A stretch of 64,000 bases of DNA from Singulisphaera sp. GP187. GTDB lineage: Bacteria; Planctomycetota; Planctomycetia; Isosphaerales; Isosphaeraceae. Location: NCBI RefSeq assembly GCF_900129635.1, contig NZ_FSRB01000001.1, positions 6,165,501 through 6,229,500 of the forward strand, read 5' to 3'. Position 1 is the stretch's first letter; each line of letters starts with the position of its first letter. Below the pieces are notes generated by a model. It was not told the DNA's origin, did not search any database, and saw only the letters and a program-made list of their open reading frames with translations. Position numbers and translations under genes: made by a program. Of the stretch, positions 17,301 to 26,550 are shown piece after piece.

Positions 17301-19773
17301 TCCGGGCCGGGGGCGGATTGAAACACCTCTTGATCGAGCGACCGGAGTTCGGCAGCGTCGTCTCCCCCGGCCTCCGGGCCGGGGGCGGATTGAAACGTCC
17401 ATCTGACTCACTCGATCGACGGTGACTCGAACGTCTCCCCCGGCCTCCGGGCCGGGGGCGGATTGAAACCATCGCAACGGTTGCGGAACTCGCTGGGCAC
17501 GCTGGTCTCCCCCGGCCTCCGGGCCGGGGGCGGATTGAAACCCGCGCGGCCTGCCGCTGGATCTTGGCCGATCACCGGTCTCCCCCGGCCTCCGGGCCGG
17601 GGGCGGATTGAAACGCATCGGTCGGCGCTGGGATGAAGCCCATCCGGTAGTCTCCCCCGGCCTCCGGGCCGGGGGCGGATTGAAACTCGCTGTTCTGCCA
17701 GATGAAGGTGGACGGCATGGGGTCTCCCCCGGCCTCCGGGCCGGGGGCGGATTGAAACGAACGTCATGCCGTAAATTTGGCCCCCATGCGGGAGTCTCCC
17801 CCGGCCTCCGGGCCGGGGGCGGATTGAAACGTGCGGAGTCGGACGAGTTCGTTCATGATGCCTTGTCTCCCCCGGCCTCCGGGCCGGGGGCGGATTGAAA
17901 CTGGGCGTCCTCGAGCTTCGACTCGACCGTCGGCGTCTCCCCCGGCCTCCGGGCCGGGGGCGGATTGAAACTGTTTGCTTCGGATCCGATGGCGATCGGT
18001 GATCCCGTCTCCCCCGGCCTCCGGGCCGGGGGCGGATTGAAACCGCGATCTTGTAGGTGCGTCCCGTTTCGAGATTGTCTCCCCCGGCCTCCGGGCCGGG
18101 GGCGGATTGAAACACTGGCGATATCAGCAAGCTCGCGGCCTCTCCGGAGTCTCCCCCGGCCTCCGGGCCGGGGGCGGATTGAAACAGTCCTACCTCTATC
18201 CTAACGGTTCCGTGGTCGTCTGCGTCTCCCCCGGCCTCCGGGCCGGGGGCGGATTGAAACGTTTGTCGCGGTGGCCGAGACCGGCAGACCTCCACGTCTC
18301 CCCCGGCCTCCGGGCCGGGGGCGGATTGAAACAATACGTTCTCAAGCATGATCCAAGACCAAATCTCGTCTCCCCCGGCCTCCGGGCCGGGGGCGGATTG
18401 AAACGGGCACAATCCCCGCCACCAAAACCCTGGCCCAAGCGTCTCCCCCGGCCTCCGGGCCGGGGGCGGATTGAAACCAGAAGCAAACAGTCACGCTCGA
18501 GGACGTCGTCGCGCGTCTCCCCCGGCCTCCGGGCCGGGGGCGGATTGAAACAAATGTACTGCAATGGCGTTCAGATCGTTAACTGGTCTCCCCCGGCCTC
18601 CGGGCCGGGGGCGGATTGAAACTGCCCAAAACCAGGCAGGAATAGCAGTGATCGAGTCTCCCCCGGCCTCCGGGCCGGGGGCGGATTGAAACTGCCCAAA
18701 ACCAGGCAGGAATAGCAGTGATCGAGTCTCCCCCGGCCTCCGGGCCGGGGGCGGATTGAAACATCACGCAAGTCACCGCGTTAACCTTGTCCGTTCCGTC
18801 TCCCCCGGCCTCCGGGCCGGGGGCGGATTGAAACGCAACGAAGACGAGGTGGCCTTCGGCGAGGGCTCGGTCTCCCCCGGCCTCCGGGCCGGGGGCGGAT
18901 TGAAACGAATTTTTTTGCGGCGAGAATACCCCCGATGTCGCTGTCTCCCCCGGCCTCCGGGCCGGGGGCGCATTGAAACTTGACCCACGGCGTACCCAAG
19001 AGGATCGGTCGCTCGTCTCCCCCGGCCTCCGGGCCGGGGGCGGATTGAAACAAGCCCGCGCAAGGCTTGTACATCCCCTGGAACCTCGTCTCCCCCGGCC
19101 TCCGGGCCGGGGGCGGATTGAAACAGGTCAACAACGGCCAGCTCACCCCCGACATCGTCGTCTCCCCCGGCCTCCGGGCCGGGGGCGGATTGAAACCCTC
19201 CCTGATCGTGTGTGGCGACCTGGCGAAAGCGCGTCTCCCCCGGCCTCCGGGCCGGGGGCGGATTGAAACAAAATCTGGCGGCCAGAGCTGCGCGACTCCG
19301 GGAGGTCTCCCCCGGCCTCCGGGCCGGGGGCGGATTGAAACAGCCGTGCAACATCATGGCGGAACCGGCCACGAGGGTCTCCCCCGACCTCCGGGCCGGG
19401 GGCGGATTGAAACTTGCGACGAATGGATCGGTTCGGGCAGACAAAAAGTCTCCCCTGGCCTCCGGGCCGGGGGCGGATTGAAACACCAGACTAGGTACGC
19501 CGCCGTTCCGGAGGATGGAAGTCTCCCCCGGCCTCCGGGCCGAGGGCGGATTGAAACGGGTCACTGCCAAGATCCTCGGCAACCGCCGTCGTGTCTCCCC
19601 GGCTCCGGGCCGGGGGCGGATTGAAACTGCATCGGAGGGAGGCCGTCCGACTGGCAGAGAAGGTCTCCCCCGGCCTTCGCGCCGGGGGCGGATTGAAACG
19701 ATTGAAACAAGGAAGTCGGGTGCGATGCCAAGTGCGTGTGGACCGGTCTCCCCCGGCCCTCGCGCCGGGGGAG
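14353..19773 (+). CRISPR. Type I-C CRISPR array, 76 repeats and 75 spacers by my count
   Basis: The 37-nt repeat starts GTCTCCCCCGGCC, has a TCCG tetraloop and ends GGCCGGGGGCGGATTGAAAC. It folds into a 9-bp stem with an 11-nt handle. Spacers are mostly 33-37 nt. The leader is on the cas2 side and the far end decays: substitutions appear in the repeats at 19377, 19448 and 19521, two bases are missing at 19593, the loop is changed at 19663, and the last repeat at 19746 lacks its handle. Internal variants are at 15285 (loop) and 18943 (handle G to C). Two adjacent spacers (18623-18655 and 18693-18725) are identical. Repeat starts were counted by eye. Confidence 0.97.
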
Positions 19774-19860
19774 GGAGGATCCCCAACGACGGATCAGGTG
19801 CGCCGTGGGGATTCGGTCAGGGCCGAGACGACATCAAGGCGAAGGCAGACGGTCGCCGTG

Positions 19861-21372
19861 TTAAAGCTGGCGCATGAAGGCGACCAGGGCTTGCTTTTCC
19901 TCCGAGGAAAGCTTGGTTTCCAGGATCAGGTTGAAGCACTCGACCGTGTCTTCGAGCGTGAGCAACCGACCGTCGTGGAAGTAGGGCGGAGACTCTTTAA
20001 TGCCTCGAAGTGTGAACGTCTTGATCGGTCCCTGGGAGGTGGCGACCAGGCCGTTGATGGTCTGGGTCTTGTAGAAGCGATCGACCTTCAGGTCGTGCAT
20101 GAGGTTGTCGGTGTAGTACGGGGCCGGGTGGCAGGAGGCGCAGTCGGCCTTGCCGAAGAAGACGTTTTGACCTTTCATTTCCAGGGAGTCGGGCCCGAAC
20201 TTCTTGGGGTTGAGCTTGCCGTCGATTCCCAGGCCGGGGGCCGGCGGGAAGTCGAGCAGCTCTTGGAGCTCGGACATGAAGTGAACCTGGCTGCCGCGCT
20301 CCAGGGGGTTGATTCCCTTGGCGGCCGCCGAGACCTGGTCACCGTCGAAGTAGGCCCCGCGCTGTTCGAACTCGGTGAAGTCTTCGATGGACTTCAACGC
20401 GCGTTGCGAGCCGAAGAGACGCTGAATGTTGACGCCGCGGAGGCTCGGGGTGTCGATCCGCCGGCGGTGCGATTGCGGGCGGATGTCGCCGGTGAGGTGG
20501 GTCGCCGCCGACGTGTGGCCGTTGACGTGGCAATCGAAGCAAGAGACGCCGAGCATCCCGATCGGGCTCTCGGTCTTGCGGTCGCTCGTGGCGTTGAACT
20601 GTTGCTGGGGGAACTGGGTGACCAGCAAGCGGAGGCCTTCGAGGTCCTTGGCGTTCAGGATGCCCTGGAAGAGCTCCTGAAAGTTGTCCACCGTGATGAT
20701 CTTGCCTTGGGAGACGTCGCCCAGGTCGGTCCGGGTGGTCAGGAACAAGGCGGGGGGGAACTCGGGGAGGAAGTGCTCGGGAAGGTCGAAATCGAGGTCA
20801 AACCGCTCGAGGCGAGGGAGTTGCTTGATCTCCATCTGGGGGAAGAGCATGCCGCCGACCTCGTGCTTCGGGTGCGGCAGAGGGAGGTAGCCCTTGGGAA
20901 AGAGGCCCTTGTCGCGGACCTCTTCGGGATCCATCGCGGCCAACTTCTCCCAGGTCAGGCCTTCGGCCAGCTTGGCCGTTGGCCCGACCTGGATCGGCTT
21001 GCCGCGGGTCATGTGGACCTTGCTGTCCGGCCGTGAGGTGAGGTTGTACCGCGTCTCCAGCAGTTCCTTCTGGCGAGCCATGACCGGCGGCTTGTCGGCC
21101 TTGTCCTTGGTCATCACAGCCTGGAACGTTCCCTTGCCGATCAGCACGGGGGCAATCTGGTCGTAGCTCGACTTGACCGCCGGCTCTTCCGCCCGGACTG
21201 CGGCGAACCCCGGCGGGATGACCGTGGCGATGACCAGGAGGCCGAACGTGGCCGGGCCGACCAGCCAGGGCCGCTTGCCCTCGTTTCGGGGTGGGGTTCC
21301 GGTGCCTAACGCGAGTGGGGGGACGATGGGAGTCCTCTTGCCTTGAGTCATGGGGGCCGATTCTCGTGTCAT
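19861..21372 (-). CDS. Di-heme cytochrome c peroxidase-like protein (MauG/CCP family)
   Basis: 503 residues. A hydrophobic N-terminal segment (residues 36-62, GPATFGLLVIATVIPPGFAA) should export it or anchor it in the membrane. Two c-type heme sites are visible: CFDCH at 278-282 and CASCH at 411-415. The C-terminal TFTLRGIKESPPYFHDGRL and LEDTVECFNLIL are typical of the peroxidase/MauG superfamily. The protein is longer than bacterial CCPs (about 320-350) because of a roughly 200-residue N-terminal extension. Such enzymes reduce peroxide or oxidise protein side chains in the periplasm. No partner gene is adjacent, so the substrate is open. The gene ends 88 nt from the decayed end of the CRISPR array. 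Confidence 0.85.
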   Translation of the reverse strand: MTRESAPMTQGKRTPIVPPLALGTGTPPRNEGKRPWLVGPATFGLLVIATVIPPGFAAVRAEEPAVKSSYDQIAPVLIGKGTFQAVMTKDKADKPPVMARQKELLETRYNLTSRPDSKVHMTRGKPIQVGPTAKLAEGLTWEKLAAMDPEEVRDKGLFPKGYLPLPHPKHEVGGMLFPQMEIKQLPRLERFDLDFDLPEHFLPEFPPALFLTTRTDLGDVSQGKIITVDNFQELFQGILNAKDLEGLRLLVTQFPQQQFNATSDRKTESPIGMLGVSCFDCHVNGHTSAATHLTGDIRPQSHRRRIDTPSLRGVNIQRLFGSQRALKSIEDFTEFEQRGAYFDGDQVSAAAKGINPLERGSQVHFMSELQELLDFPPAPGLGIDGKLNPKKFGPDSLEMKGQNVFFGKADCASCHPAPYYTDNLMHDLKVDRFYKTQTINGLVATSQGPIKTFTLRGIKESPPYFHDGRLLTLEDTVECFNLILETKLSSEEKQALVAFMRQL

Positions 21373-21441
21373 GAAAAGCTCTCCCGATTGAGAAGAACAA
21401 GAACCTCGAGTGGGGGCCGCGACGGCCGATACCGCCGCGCG

Positions 21442-21585
21442 TCACTCAGCCCGATCGAACGGACCGTCATGCGAAACCACGGTGAATTGGCGATCAACCT
21501 GGAGCGGGTCGAAGGGAAATGGTGGGTTCGCCGTCGCCTTGGCAAATTCCTCGGCCTTGGGTTCAAATTGGACATTCGCAGTCAT
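21442..21585 (-). pseudogene. Short ORF, possible truncated alpha/beta-hydrolase N terminus
   Basis: 47 residues starting at ATG 21585 with AAGGA six bases upstream. The sequence begins MTANVQFEPKAEEFAKATAN and continues with PPFPFDP, which resembles the N terminus of esterase-type alpha/beta hydrolases (LEPAAQAFAEATANPP). The frame then ends and no hydrolase core follows. It may be a gene fragment or a genuine small protein. The resemblance is from memory and weak. Confidence 0.35.
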
Positions 21586-21722
21586 CGCGGATTCCTTGTT
21601 CGTTGTTGAGGGGCACCTGCATAACGCATGCCGACAACGTGAATGAGCTCGGGCTCGGCAGGAGTGAGCGAAGGGTTTCCTACCGTGCCGATGGAATCCG
21701 ACGATGGCAAACGCTGAAGCCG

Positions 21723-22169
21723 TTACTCGATGCCAGGATGATCGGCCGGCCTTGGTCCGGGAGCGGGCCAGAAGAATTTGCGGTCGGCCTCCATGATGGG
21801 GAGGTCATTGATGCTCGCCTCACGACGACGCATCAGACCGCGCTCGTCGAATTCCCAGAGCTCGTTGCCGTAGCTGCGAAACCAGGAGTTCGCGTGGTCA
21901 TGCCACTCATACTCGAATTTCACCGCGATCCGGTTATCGGTGAACGCCCAGAGTCCCTTGATCAGGCGGTAGTCGAGCTCGCGGGCCCACTTGGCGGTCA
22001 GGAATTGGCGGATCTGCGCGCGGCCGACCGGAAACTCGATGCGATTTCGCCAGACCGAGTCTTCGGTGTAGGCAAGTGACACGCGCTCCGGGTCGCGTGA
22101 GTTCCAGCCGTCCTCGGCGGCTCGGACCTTTTGGATCGCCGATTCGCGGGTAAAAGGAGGAACGATCAT
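21723..22169 (-). CDS. NTF2-like protein, DUF1348 family
   Basis: 148 residues. The sequence (GWNSRDPERVSLAYTEDS; VWRNRIEFPVGRAQIRQFL; RIAVKFEYEWHD; YGNELWEFDERGLM; REASINDLPI) matches the DUF1348 branch of the NTF2/SnoaL fold, small cone-shaped barrels with an internal pocket and usually no known substrate. ATG 22169 is preferred because GAGG stands upstream of it; the longer frame to 22223 lacks a site. It is a stand-alone gene and cytoplasmic. The function is unassigned. Confidence 0.85.
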   Translation of the reverse strand: MIVPPFTRESAIQKVRAAEDGWNSRDPERVSLAYTEDSVWRNRIEFPVGRAQIRQFLTAKWARELDYRLIKGLWAFTDNRIAVKFEYEWHDHANSWFRSYGNELWEFDERGLMRRREASINDLPIMEADRKFFWPAPGPRPADHPGIE

Positions 22170-22336
22170 GCGAGGCCTCACGGTTCGTTCGGAATCAGTC
22201 ACTTCGAAAAGGAAGTTAACCAAGGAACTGACGGAAGCCTATGGAAAAGGAAAAATGGTTAGCAATTTAGAGAATTGCTTAAGCGATAATGTGATTTGAT
22301 TGTGCTGTGATTGGGGGGCGAGTCGCTCTGATCCCG

Positions 22337-22409
22337 AAAGAAAAAAATAGGGAACGGCGGGCCTCCGTCCCTCAACGATCGTCATCGTCGAGGGGCGTTG
22401 GCCCGCCGT
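22337..22409 (-). terminator. Terminator of the two-component operon
   Basis: On the minus strand ACGGCGGGCC (22409-22400) pairs with GGCCCGCCGT (22363-22354), with an inner CCCTC/GAGGG stem, and is followed by CCCTATTTTTTTCTTT. It is a strong intrinsic terminator 37 nt after the histidine kinase stop. Confidence 0.88.
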
Positions 22410-22445
22410 CGGCGATCCCAGGGGGGCGGGACCGCGGGGGGAGAT

Positions 22446-23978
22446 TCACGAGGCGCGGGCCGCGATCGTTTCCGCCTCGATTTGATTCCGGAGGCTGCGG
22501 GCCTTTTCAGACTCGGGGGGCGCGGGCAAGTCGGGGCGCGCGGGGAAGCGAAGCACGAACCGGCTGCCGCGCCCCGGCGTGCTCTCCACGTCGATCGAGC
22601 CGCCGAAGGCGAGGCTGATCCGTTTGACCATCGAGAGTCCGAGGCCGACGCCGGTCCGGCCCATCCGTCGCGCCTGGGGCGAGCGATAGAACGGATCGAA
22701 GACCTTCTCTCGCTCGTCCTCGGCGAGGCCGACGCCTCGATCTTCCACCGCGAGGAAGACTGCGTCCGACTCTCGCCAGGTTCGGATCAGGACCGGGTCG
22801 CCCGGTTCGCTGTACTTGAGGGCGTTGTCCAGCAGGTTCTCGAGCATCTGGGCGAGCAGCGACGGCTGCGCCAGGATTGGGAGCGGGTTGTTGGGCCCTT
22901 CCTCGCGAATGTCGGCGGCCCGCGGGTGATCCATCCAGCGGGTCATCTGGGCGGGGACCCAGGCCGCGAGGTCGACCACTTCGGCCTTCGGCGATTCCGC
23001 GTCGGCCTCGGCCCGCGCCAGGAAGAGCAACGACTCGACGATCTGACTGAGCCGGAGGGTCTCCTGGTGGACCTGGTCGAGCGTCTGTTCGTATTCCGCG
23101 GTGGGCCGAGGCCGGCGCCTGATGACTTCGACCAGGCTGAGCAGGCCTGCAAGTGGGGTCCGCAACTGGTGCGAGGCGTCACCGGTGAATCGCTTCTGGC
23201 GCTCGTGCGTCTCGTGGAGCCGAGCCAGTAACTCATTGAAGGCGACGCGGAGATCGTCCAACTCGTCACGGGTGCCGGGGGCCGGTAAGAACTCGCCGTG
23301 CCCGGCCACGATCATCCCGCGGGCGGCCGACGCCATGGCGCCGAGCGGAGCGAGCGCGTGGCGGCAGAGTTTGCGTCCGAGCATGGCGGCCACCAGCCAG
23401 AGGCTCGCCGAGAGGCCGGCCAAGGTCAGGCCGAGCTGGTTCAGGCTGGCCTCGACCGGGGTGGGCGAGATCCCAGCCGTGATCACCAGGATCGGGTACT
23501 CGATGTCGTCCTCGGGGCCATCGTCTTCGGGGTGGCCCCGACCGTGTTGCAGGAGGTCTTCGAGCAAGAGCCGACGCGCGGCGAGGCGCCACCCTGGGTT
23601 CGCGTCGAACACGGTGCCGTCGGTCGGTTGAGTCGGCCAACGGTTCGGCTTCCAGCTCATCGGAAAGTGACCGGAGTCATGTCCGATGTTGGCCGAGTGG
23701 TCGATCATATGGCCGTGTTCATCCTGGACCGACCAGTGCACCTGTTCCACGCCCGGTTCCAGGCCGAGGGTGAGCCGACGTTCGGTCGGCTCCCACTCGA
23801 GGCCATCGTGTTCGACGTCCACGGCGGCCTCCAACGTGGCCAGGGCCGATTCCAGGCGGTCGTCGAGTTGCCGGTGCAGGTGATGGTCGGCCAGCGCGTA
23901 CAGGACGACCGAGAACCCGAGCAGGGTGATCCCGAGGGCCGCGAGGAAAAAGGCGGAAACGCGCGTGGCCAGGCTCAT
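22446..23978 (-). CDS. Membrane sensor histidine kinase (HAMP, HisKA, HATPase)
   Basis: 510 residues. A transmembrane helix at about 10-31, a periplasmic sensor region at 32-180 and a second helix at about 180-200 are followed by a HAMP linker. The HisKA domain has the phospho-accepting His270 in GDASHQLRTPLAGL. The ATPase domain has the N box LENLLDNALKYS, G1 VEDRGVGL and G2 GVGLGLSMVKR. The sensor region is rich in His and Asp (HWSVQDEHGHMIDHSANIGH), which might suggest metal sensing, but that is speculation. It overlaps its response regulator by 4 nt (ATGA), so the pair is one operon. Overall length and order match EnvZ/QseC-type kinases. Confidence 0.93.
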   Translation of the reverse strand: MSLATRVSAFFLAALGITLLGFSVVLYALADHHLHRQLDDRLESALATLEAAVDVEHDGLEWEPTERRLTLGLEPGVEQVHWSVQDEHGHMIDHSANIGHDSGHFPMSWKPNRWPTQPTDGTVFDANPGWRLAARRLLLEDLLQHGRGHPEDDGPEDDIEYPILVITAGISPTPVEASLNQLGLTLAGLSASLWLVAAMLGRKLCRHALAPLGAMASAARGMIVAGHGEFLPAPGTRDELDDLRVAFNELLARLHETHERQKRFTGDASHQLRTPLAGLLSLVEVIRRRPRPTAEYEQTLDQVHQETLRLSQIVESLLFLARAEADAESPKAEVVDLAAWVPAQMTRWMDHPRAADIREEGPNNPLPILAQPSLLAQMLENLLDNALKYSEPGDPVLIRTWRESDAVFLAVEDRGVGLAEDEREKVFDPFYRSPQARRMGRTGVGLGLSMVKRISLAFGGSIDVESTPGRGSRFVLRFPARPDLPAPPESEKARSLRNQIEAETIAARAS

Positions 23979-24676
23979 ACCGGGTCTCCTTCGGGCCCGC
24001 CGGGGGCTGCGCCGAAGACGTAGCCGCGGCCCCGGAGCGTGTGGATCAACCGTTCGCCCTGCGCTTCGAGCTTTCGCCGCAACTCGAACACGTGGACTTC
24101 CAGCGTGTTCGAGAGGCCGTCGTACCGCTCGTCCCAGACGTGCTCGTAGATCCGGGTCCGCGAGAGCACTTCGCCGGGATGGCGGAGGAAGTAGGTCAGG
24201 AGGGCGTATTCTTTGGCCGTGAGATCGAGAGGGTGTCCGGCCCGCTCGACGCGCTGGGTGGCCAGATCGATTGAGACGTCGGCCGCGGTCAAGACCGTGC
24301 CGGCTCGCCCTTCCGCGCGGCGAAGCATGGCGCGGATCCGCGCCAGAAGCTCGTCGAACGAGAACGGCTTGCAGAGGTAATCATCCGCGCCTCCATCAAG
24401 TCCCATGATCCGGTCGGAGACGGAGTCGCGGGCGGTCAGGAACAGGACCGGCGTATCGCGGTCGCGCTGGCGAAAGCGGCGGAGGATCGTCAGGCCATCC
24501 TGCCCGGGCAGCCACCAGTCGAGGATCACGAGATCCCAGTCGCCGTGCTGCAACATCGACCAGGCGACCTCACCGTCGGCGACCCGCTCGGCGACGTACC
24601 CTTCCTCCCGCAGTCCGCGCACCACGGAGGTGGCGATCAGCTCATCGTCTTCGACCATCAAAATGCGGATGCCCAT
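23975..24676 (-). CDS. OmpR/PhoB-family response regulator
   Basis: 233 residues. The receiver domain has the acidic pair Glu9-Asp10-Asp11, the phosphorylation site Asp53 in LVILDWWLPG, Thr in FLTARDS and Lys in CKPFSFDEL. The C-terminal winged helix (LTAKEYALLTYFLRHPGEVL; SNTLEVHVFELRRKL; IHTLRGRGYVFG) binds DNA. It precedes the histidine kinase with a 4-nt overlap. Two small genes lie immediately upstream on the same strand, and an inverted repeat at 25344-25376 ahead of them may be a target of this regulator. Confidence 0.94.
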   Translation of the reverse strand: MGIRILMVEDDELIATSVVRGLREEGYVAERVADGEVAWSMLQHGDWDLVILDWWLPGQDGLTILRRFRQRDRDTPVLFLTARDSVSDRIMGLDGGADDYLCKPFSFDELLARIRAMLRRAEGRAGTVLTAADVSIDLATQRVERAGHPLDLTAKEYALLTYFLRHPGEVLSRTRIYEHVWDERYDGLSNTLEVHVFELRRKLEAQGERLIHTLRGRGYVFGAAPGGPEGDPV

Positions 24677-24749
24677 GAACCGGTCCCGCCGATCGCCTCT
24701 GAGGAGAAACCTGATCGCTCTATTGTAGACAGCCTCAAGCTTCGCGCGC

Positions 24750-24986
24750 TCACATCCAACGCCCGAAATCCGAATTTGCCGCCGAGCCCGGCTCGGGAGT
24801 CGTCAGGCTGAGCCGGGCCAGCTCATCGCCTGGCCGACCGAGCGTTCGGCGATCGAGATTCAGGCTGAACCAGGTCAGGTCCTCCTCGCGAACGTCGTTC
24901 GGAGACTCGTCCATCAGGTTGTCTGTATCAGCCGATGGGGCGTCGAACGGGGTCAGGGCGAATTTGATGAAGGTTAAAAGCATCAT
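24750..24986 (-). CDS. Small hypothetical protein upstream of the two-component system
   Basis: 78 residues from ATG 24986, with GAGG seven bases upstream. It starts MMLLTFIKFALTPFDAPSAD and continues as an acidic, soluble-looking tail (NLMDESPNDVREEDLTWFSL). I recognise no family. It is 50 nt downstream of the small membrane protein and 73 nt upstream of the response regulator on the same strand, so the four genes may be one transcript. It may be an accessory of the sensor system. Confidence 0.45.
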   Translation of the reverse strand: MMLLTFIKFALTPFDAPSADTDNLMDESPNDVREEDLTWFSLNLDRRTLGRPGDELARLSLTTPEPGSAANSDFGRWM

Positions 24987-25036
24987 GGAATGCCTCGTTG
25001 GAGTTGTAAGAGTTGAGTTTATGAGGGGTTGTTGTG

Positions 25037-25276
25037 TTACTTCCAAATGCCGTCTTCCCGGTGACTCGGAAGGCGTCGATTGTTGGCGAATCCCCAGGCG
25101 GGCTCACTCCGCTGGCTGAAGATGAGCCGTTCCGGAGTGGCAGGAGTCTCGCGGCCGAACTCGATCAGCGCGGCAAGCCACTTGAGGGTGAGATGACTCG
25201 CCAACCCGGCGATCAGCCCAAGGCCGAGGCCCTGGCAGACGGGGATGACCAAGATGTGGAATGCGGATGAGTCCAT
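25037..25276 (-). CDS. Small membrane protein upstream of the two-component system
   Basis: 79 residues from ATG 25276, with GGAGGAAG just upstream. A single hydrophobic helix occupies about residues 6-36 (ILVIPVCQGLGLGLIAGLAS) and is followed by a polar, basic tail. No family is recognised. Position first in the apparent operon, size and topology suggest a regulator or target of the adjacent sensor kinase. The ribosome binding site is the main evidence that it is coding. Confidence 0.5.
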   Translation of the reverse strand: MDSSAFHILVIPVCQGLGLGLIAGLASHLTLKWLAALIEFGRETPATPERLIFSQRSEPAWGFANNRRLPSHREDGIWK

Positions 25277-25343
25277 GACACTTCCTCCCGGGTCGTGATG
25301 GGGCGGCTGGAACTCAGCCAGCACGTCCTTGATCCGAGAGGAA

Positions 25344-25376
25344 GTTTAGCGGTCGAGCCTAAGCTGACCGTTAAAC
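25344..25376. promoter_or_regulatory. Inverted repeat, possible operator
   Basis: GTTTAGCGGTC (25344-25354) and GACCGTTAAAC (25366-25376) are complementary at 10 of 11 positions, with an 11-bp centre. It lies about 70 bp upstream of the small membrane protein that leads into the two-component system. The half-sites are 22 bp apart centre to centre, two helical turns. It could be an autoregulatory site. Confidence 0.45.
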
Positions 25377-25549
25377 GGAGATTAAGTCTTCTAAATGTTG
25401 CTGTAAGTGCCGGGATGGTAGGGGGTTCTGGAATCGAAAATCGCCCCTTGGCGGGACTTTCTCGGGACAGGCTTTCTCAACGGGTAATCTGTGGACAGTT
25501 TGCGTCGGGACGTGCCTCTCATGTCGCTTCTGATCACCCCGAAGCTCAA

Positions 25550-25816
25550 ACGCTCCTGAACGACGCGATCCTCACACCCGAGGCCGCTCCGGGCTATTCG
25601 GACCGCGTGACCGACTTCCTCCAACGCGATCTCCCGAAATTCTATCGGGCCGAACATCGGGCCAACGCCGATGACGAGGTCCCCTTGGCCGAGATGGTTC
25701 GCGCCCCGCGTCAACGACACCGGATCGAGGAGGTTTTCGAGGCCGGCAACGGTGAGGCCGATCTCGATCATTACGAGGTGCGGAGCGGGGTGGGATGGCA
25801 TTGTAATGTAACATTG
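25550..25816 (+). pseudogene. Remnant of an IS701-type transposase (C-terminal part)
   Basis: The plus-strand frame reads RHRIEEVFEAGNGEADLDHY followed by EVRSGVGWHCNVTL. This corresponds to the C-terminal signature of IS701-family DDE transposases (RWTIEECFETAKGEVGLDHYEVRSWxGWYRHxTL), including the glutamate of the active site. The catalytic aspartates and the N-terminal half are missing, and after NVTL the similarity stops. Tryptophans of the signature are replaced, consistent with decay. No terminal inverted repeats were found. Confidence 0.6.
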
Positions 25817-26550
25817 CCAGTTGTGGATGTGTGGCTTTGTGTTTGGGGCGACGGTGAGTCGAGGGGGACATTCCGGCGGTCAGAGTGTCAAAATCAAGTC
25901 ATGTGTGGTTATAAGTGCTCCGCGAGCAGGTCGCCGCAGAAGTGAGTTGAGTGCTGCGGCTTAACGAGAACTCACGAATTCAGTTCTGATATGCACGAAT
26001 ACAGGAATGCCCTCCGAGTCGTTCGCAAATGGACTTCAACTAATGAGTTACGAGATTCCTAAAACGGTTGCAGTGGAATTAGCTCGAACTATGTTTTTTT
26101 GCTTGACCCCGCCGTTTTGAATCGTCAAGATCACCTGATAGAGGCAATGTGGCATAAATCGGAATAGCTCGATAGCCTCTCTGCCCGCATTGCGGGTGCG
26201 TCAGGAACTCTTTGGCCCGTAGGCAGTTGCGCTGATCTTCGCCAGTGAGTGAACAGCCAAGTCATGCGGGGGCGCTGATGGGTAAATCGCCTTAGCAGGC
26301 CTGTCTCGAAGGTTTTCTGGATTGCTGTACGCATGCCCATTTGTGGAGCGGGGGCATCTGTTTCATTCGGTAGCTTCAAAAACCATCGCAGTCGTTCTGC
26401 CTGGAGCGGTGAGCTTCTCCGGTGGGTCAATGAGATGCTGCGCCCCAACTCGTGGTGCCGCATTGCCGTGTCATACTGGCGAAAGAGGGCTGAATGATGG
26501 GCGAAATAAAAATCGGCAACGGCGGCAACCTCGGCAGGGGAGGCAATTGG
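25817..26550. other. Intergenic stretch after the transposase remnant
   Basis: No supported gene. Its lower GC content and short open frames suggest decayed mobile DNA or a regulatory region. A minus-strand frame at 26131-26697 runs antisense into the next gene and has no ribosome binding site. The promoter of the 26551 cluster should lie here. Confidence 0.4.

Noticed and set aside
14144..19877. Many open frames of 60-480 codons across the CRISPR array with repeated peptides such as SPGLRAGGGLK or FQSAPGPEAGGD
   Set aside because: They are translations of the 37-nt repeat and change frame with spacer length. They have no ribosome binding sites or protein families.
25391..25801. 136-codon minus-strand frame
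   Set aside because: It is opposite the plus-strand transposase remnant, which has a recognisable IS701 signature.
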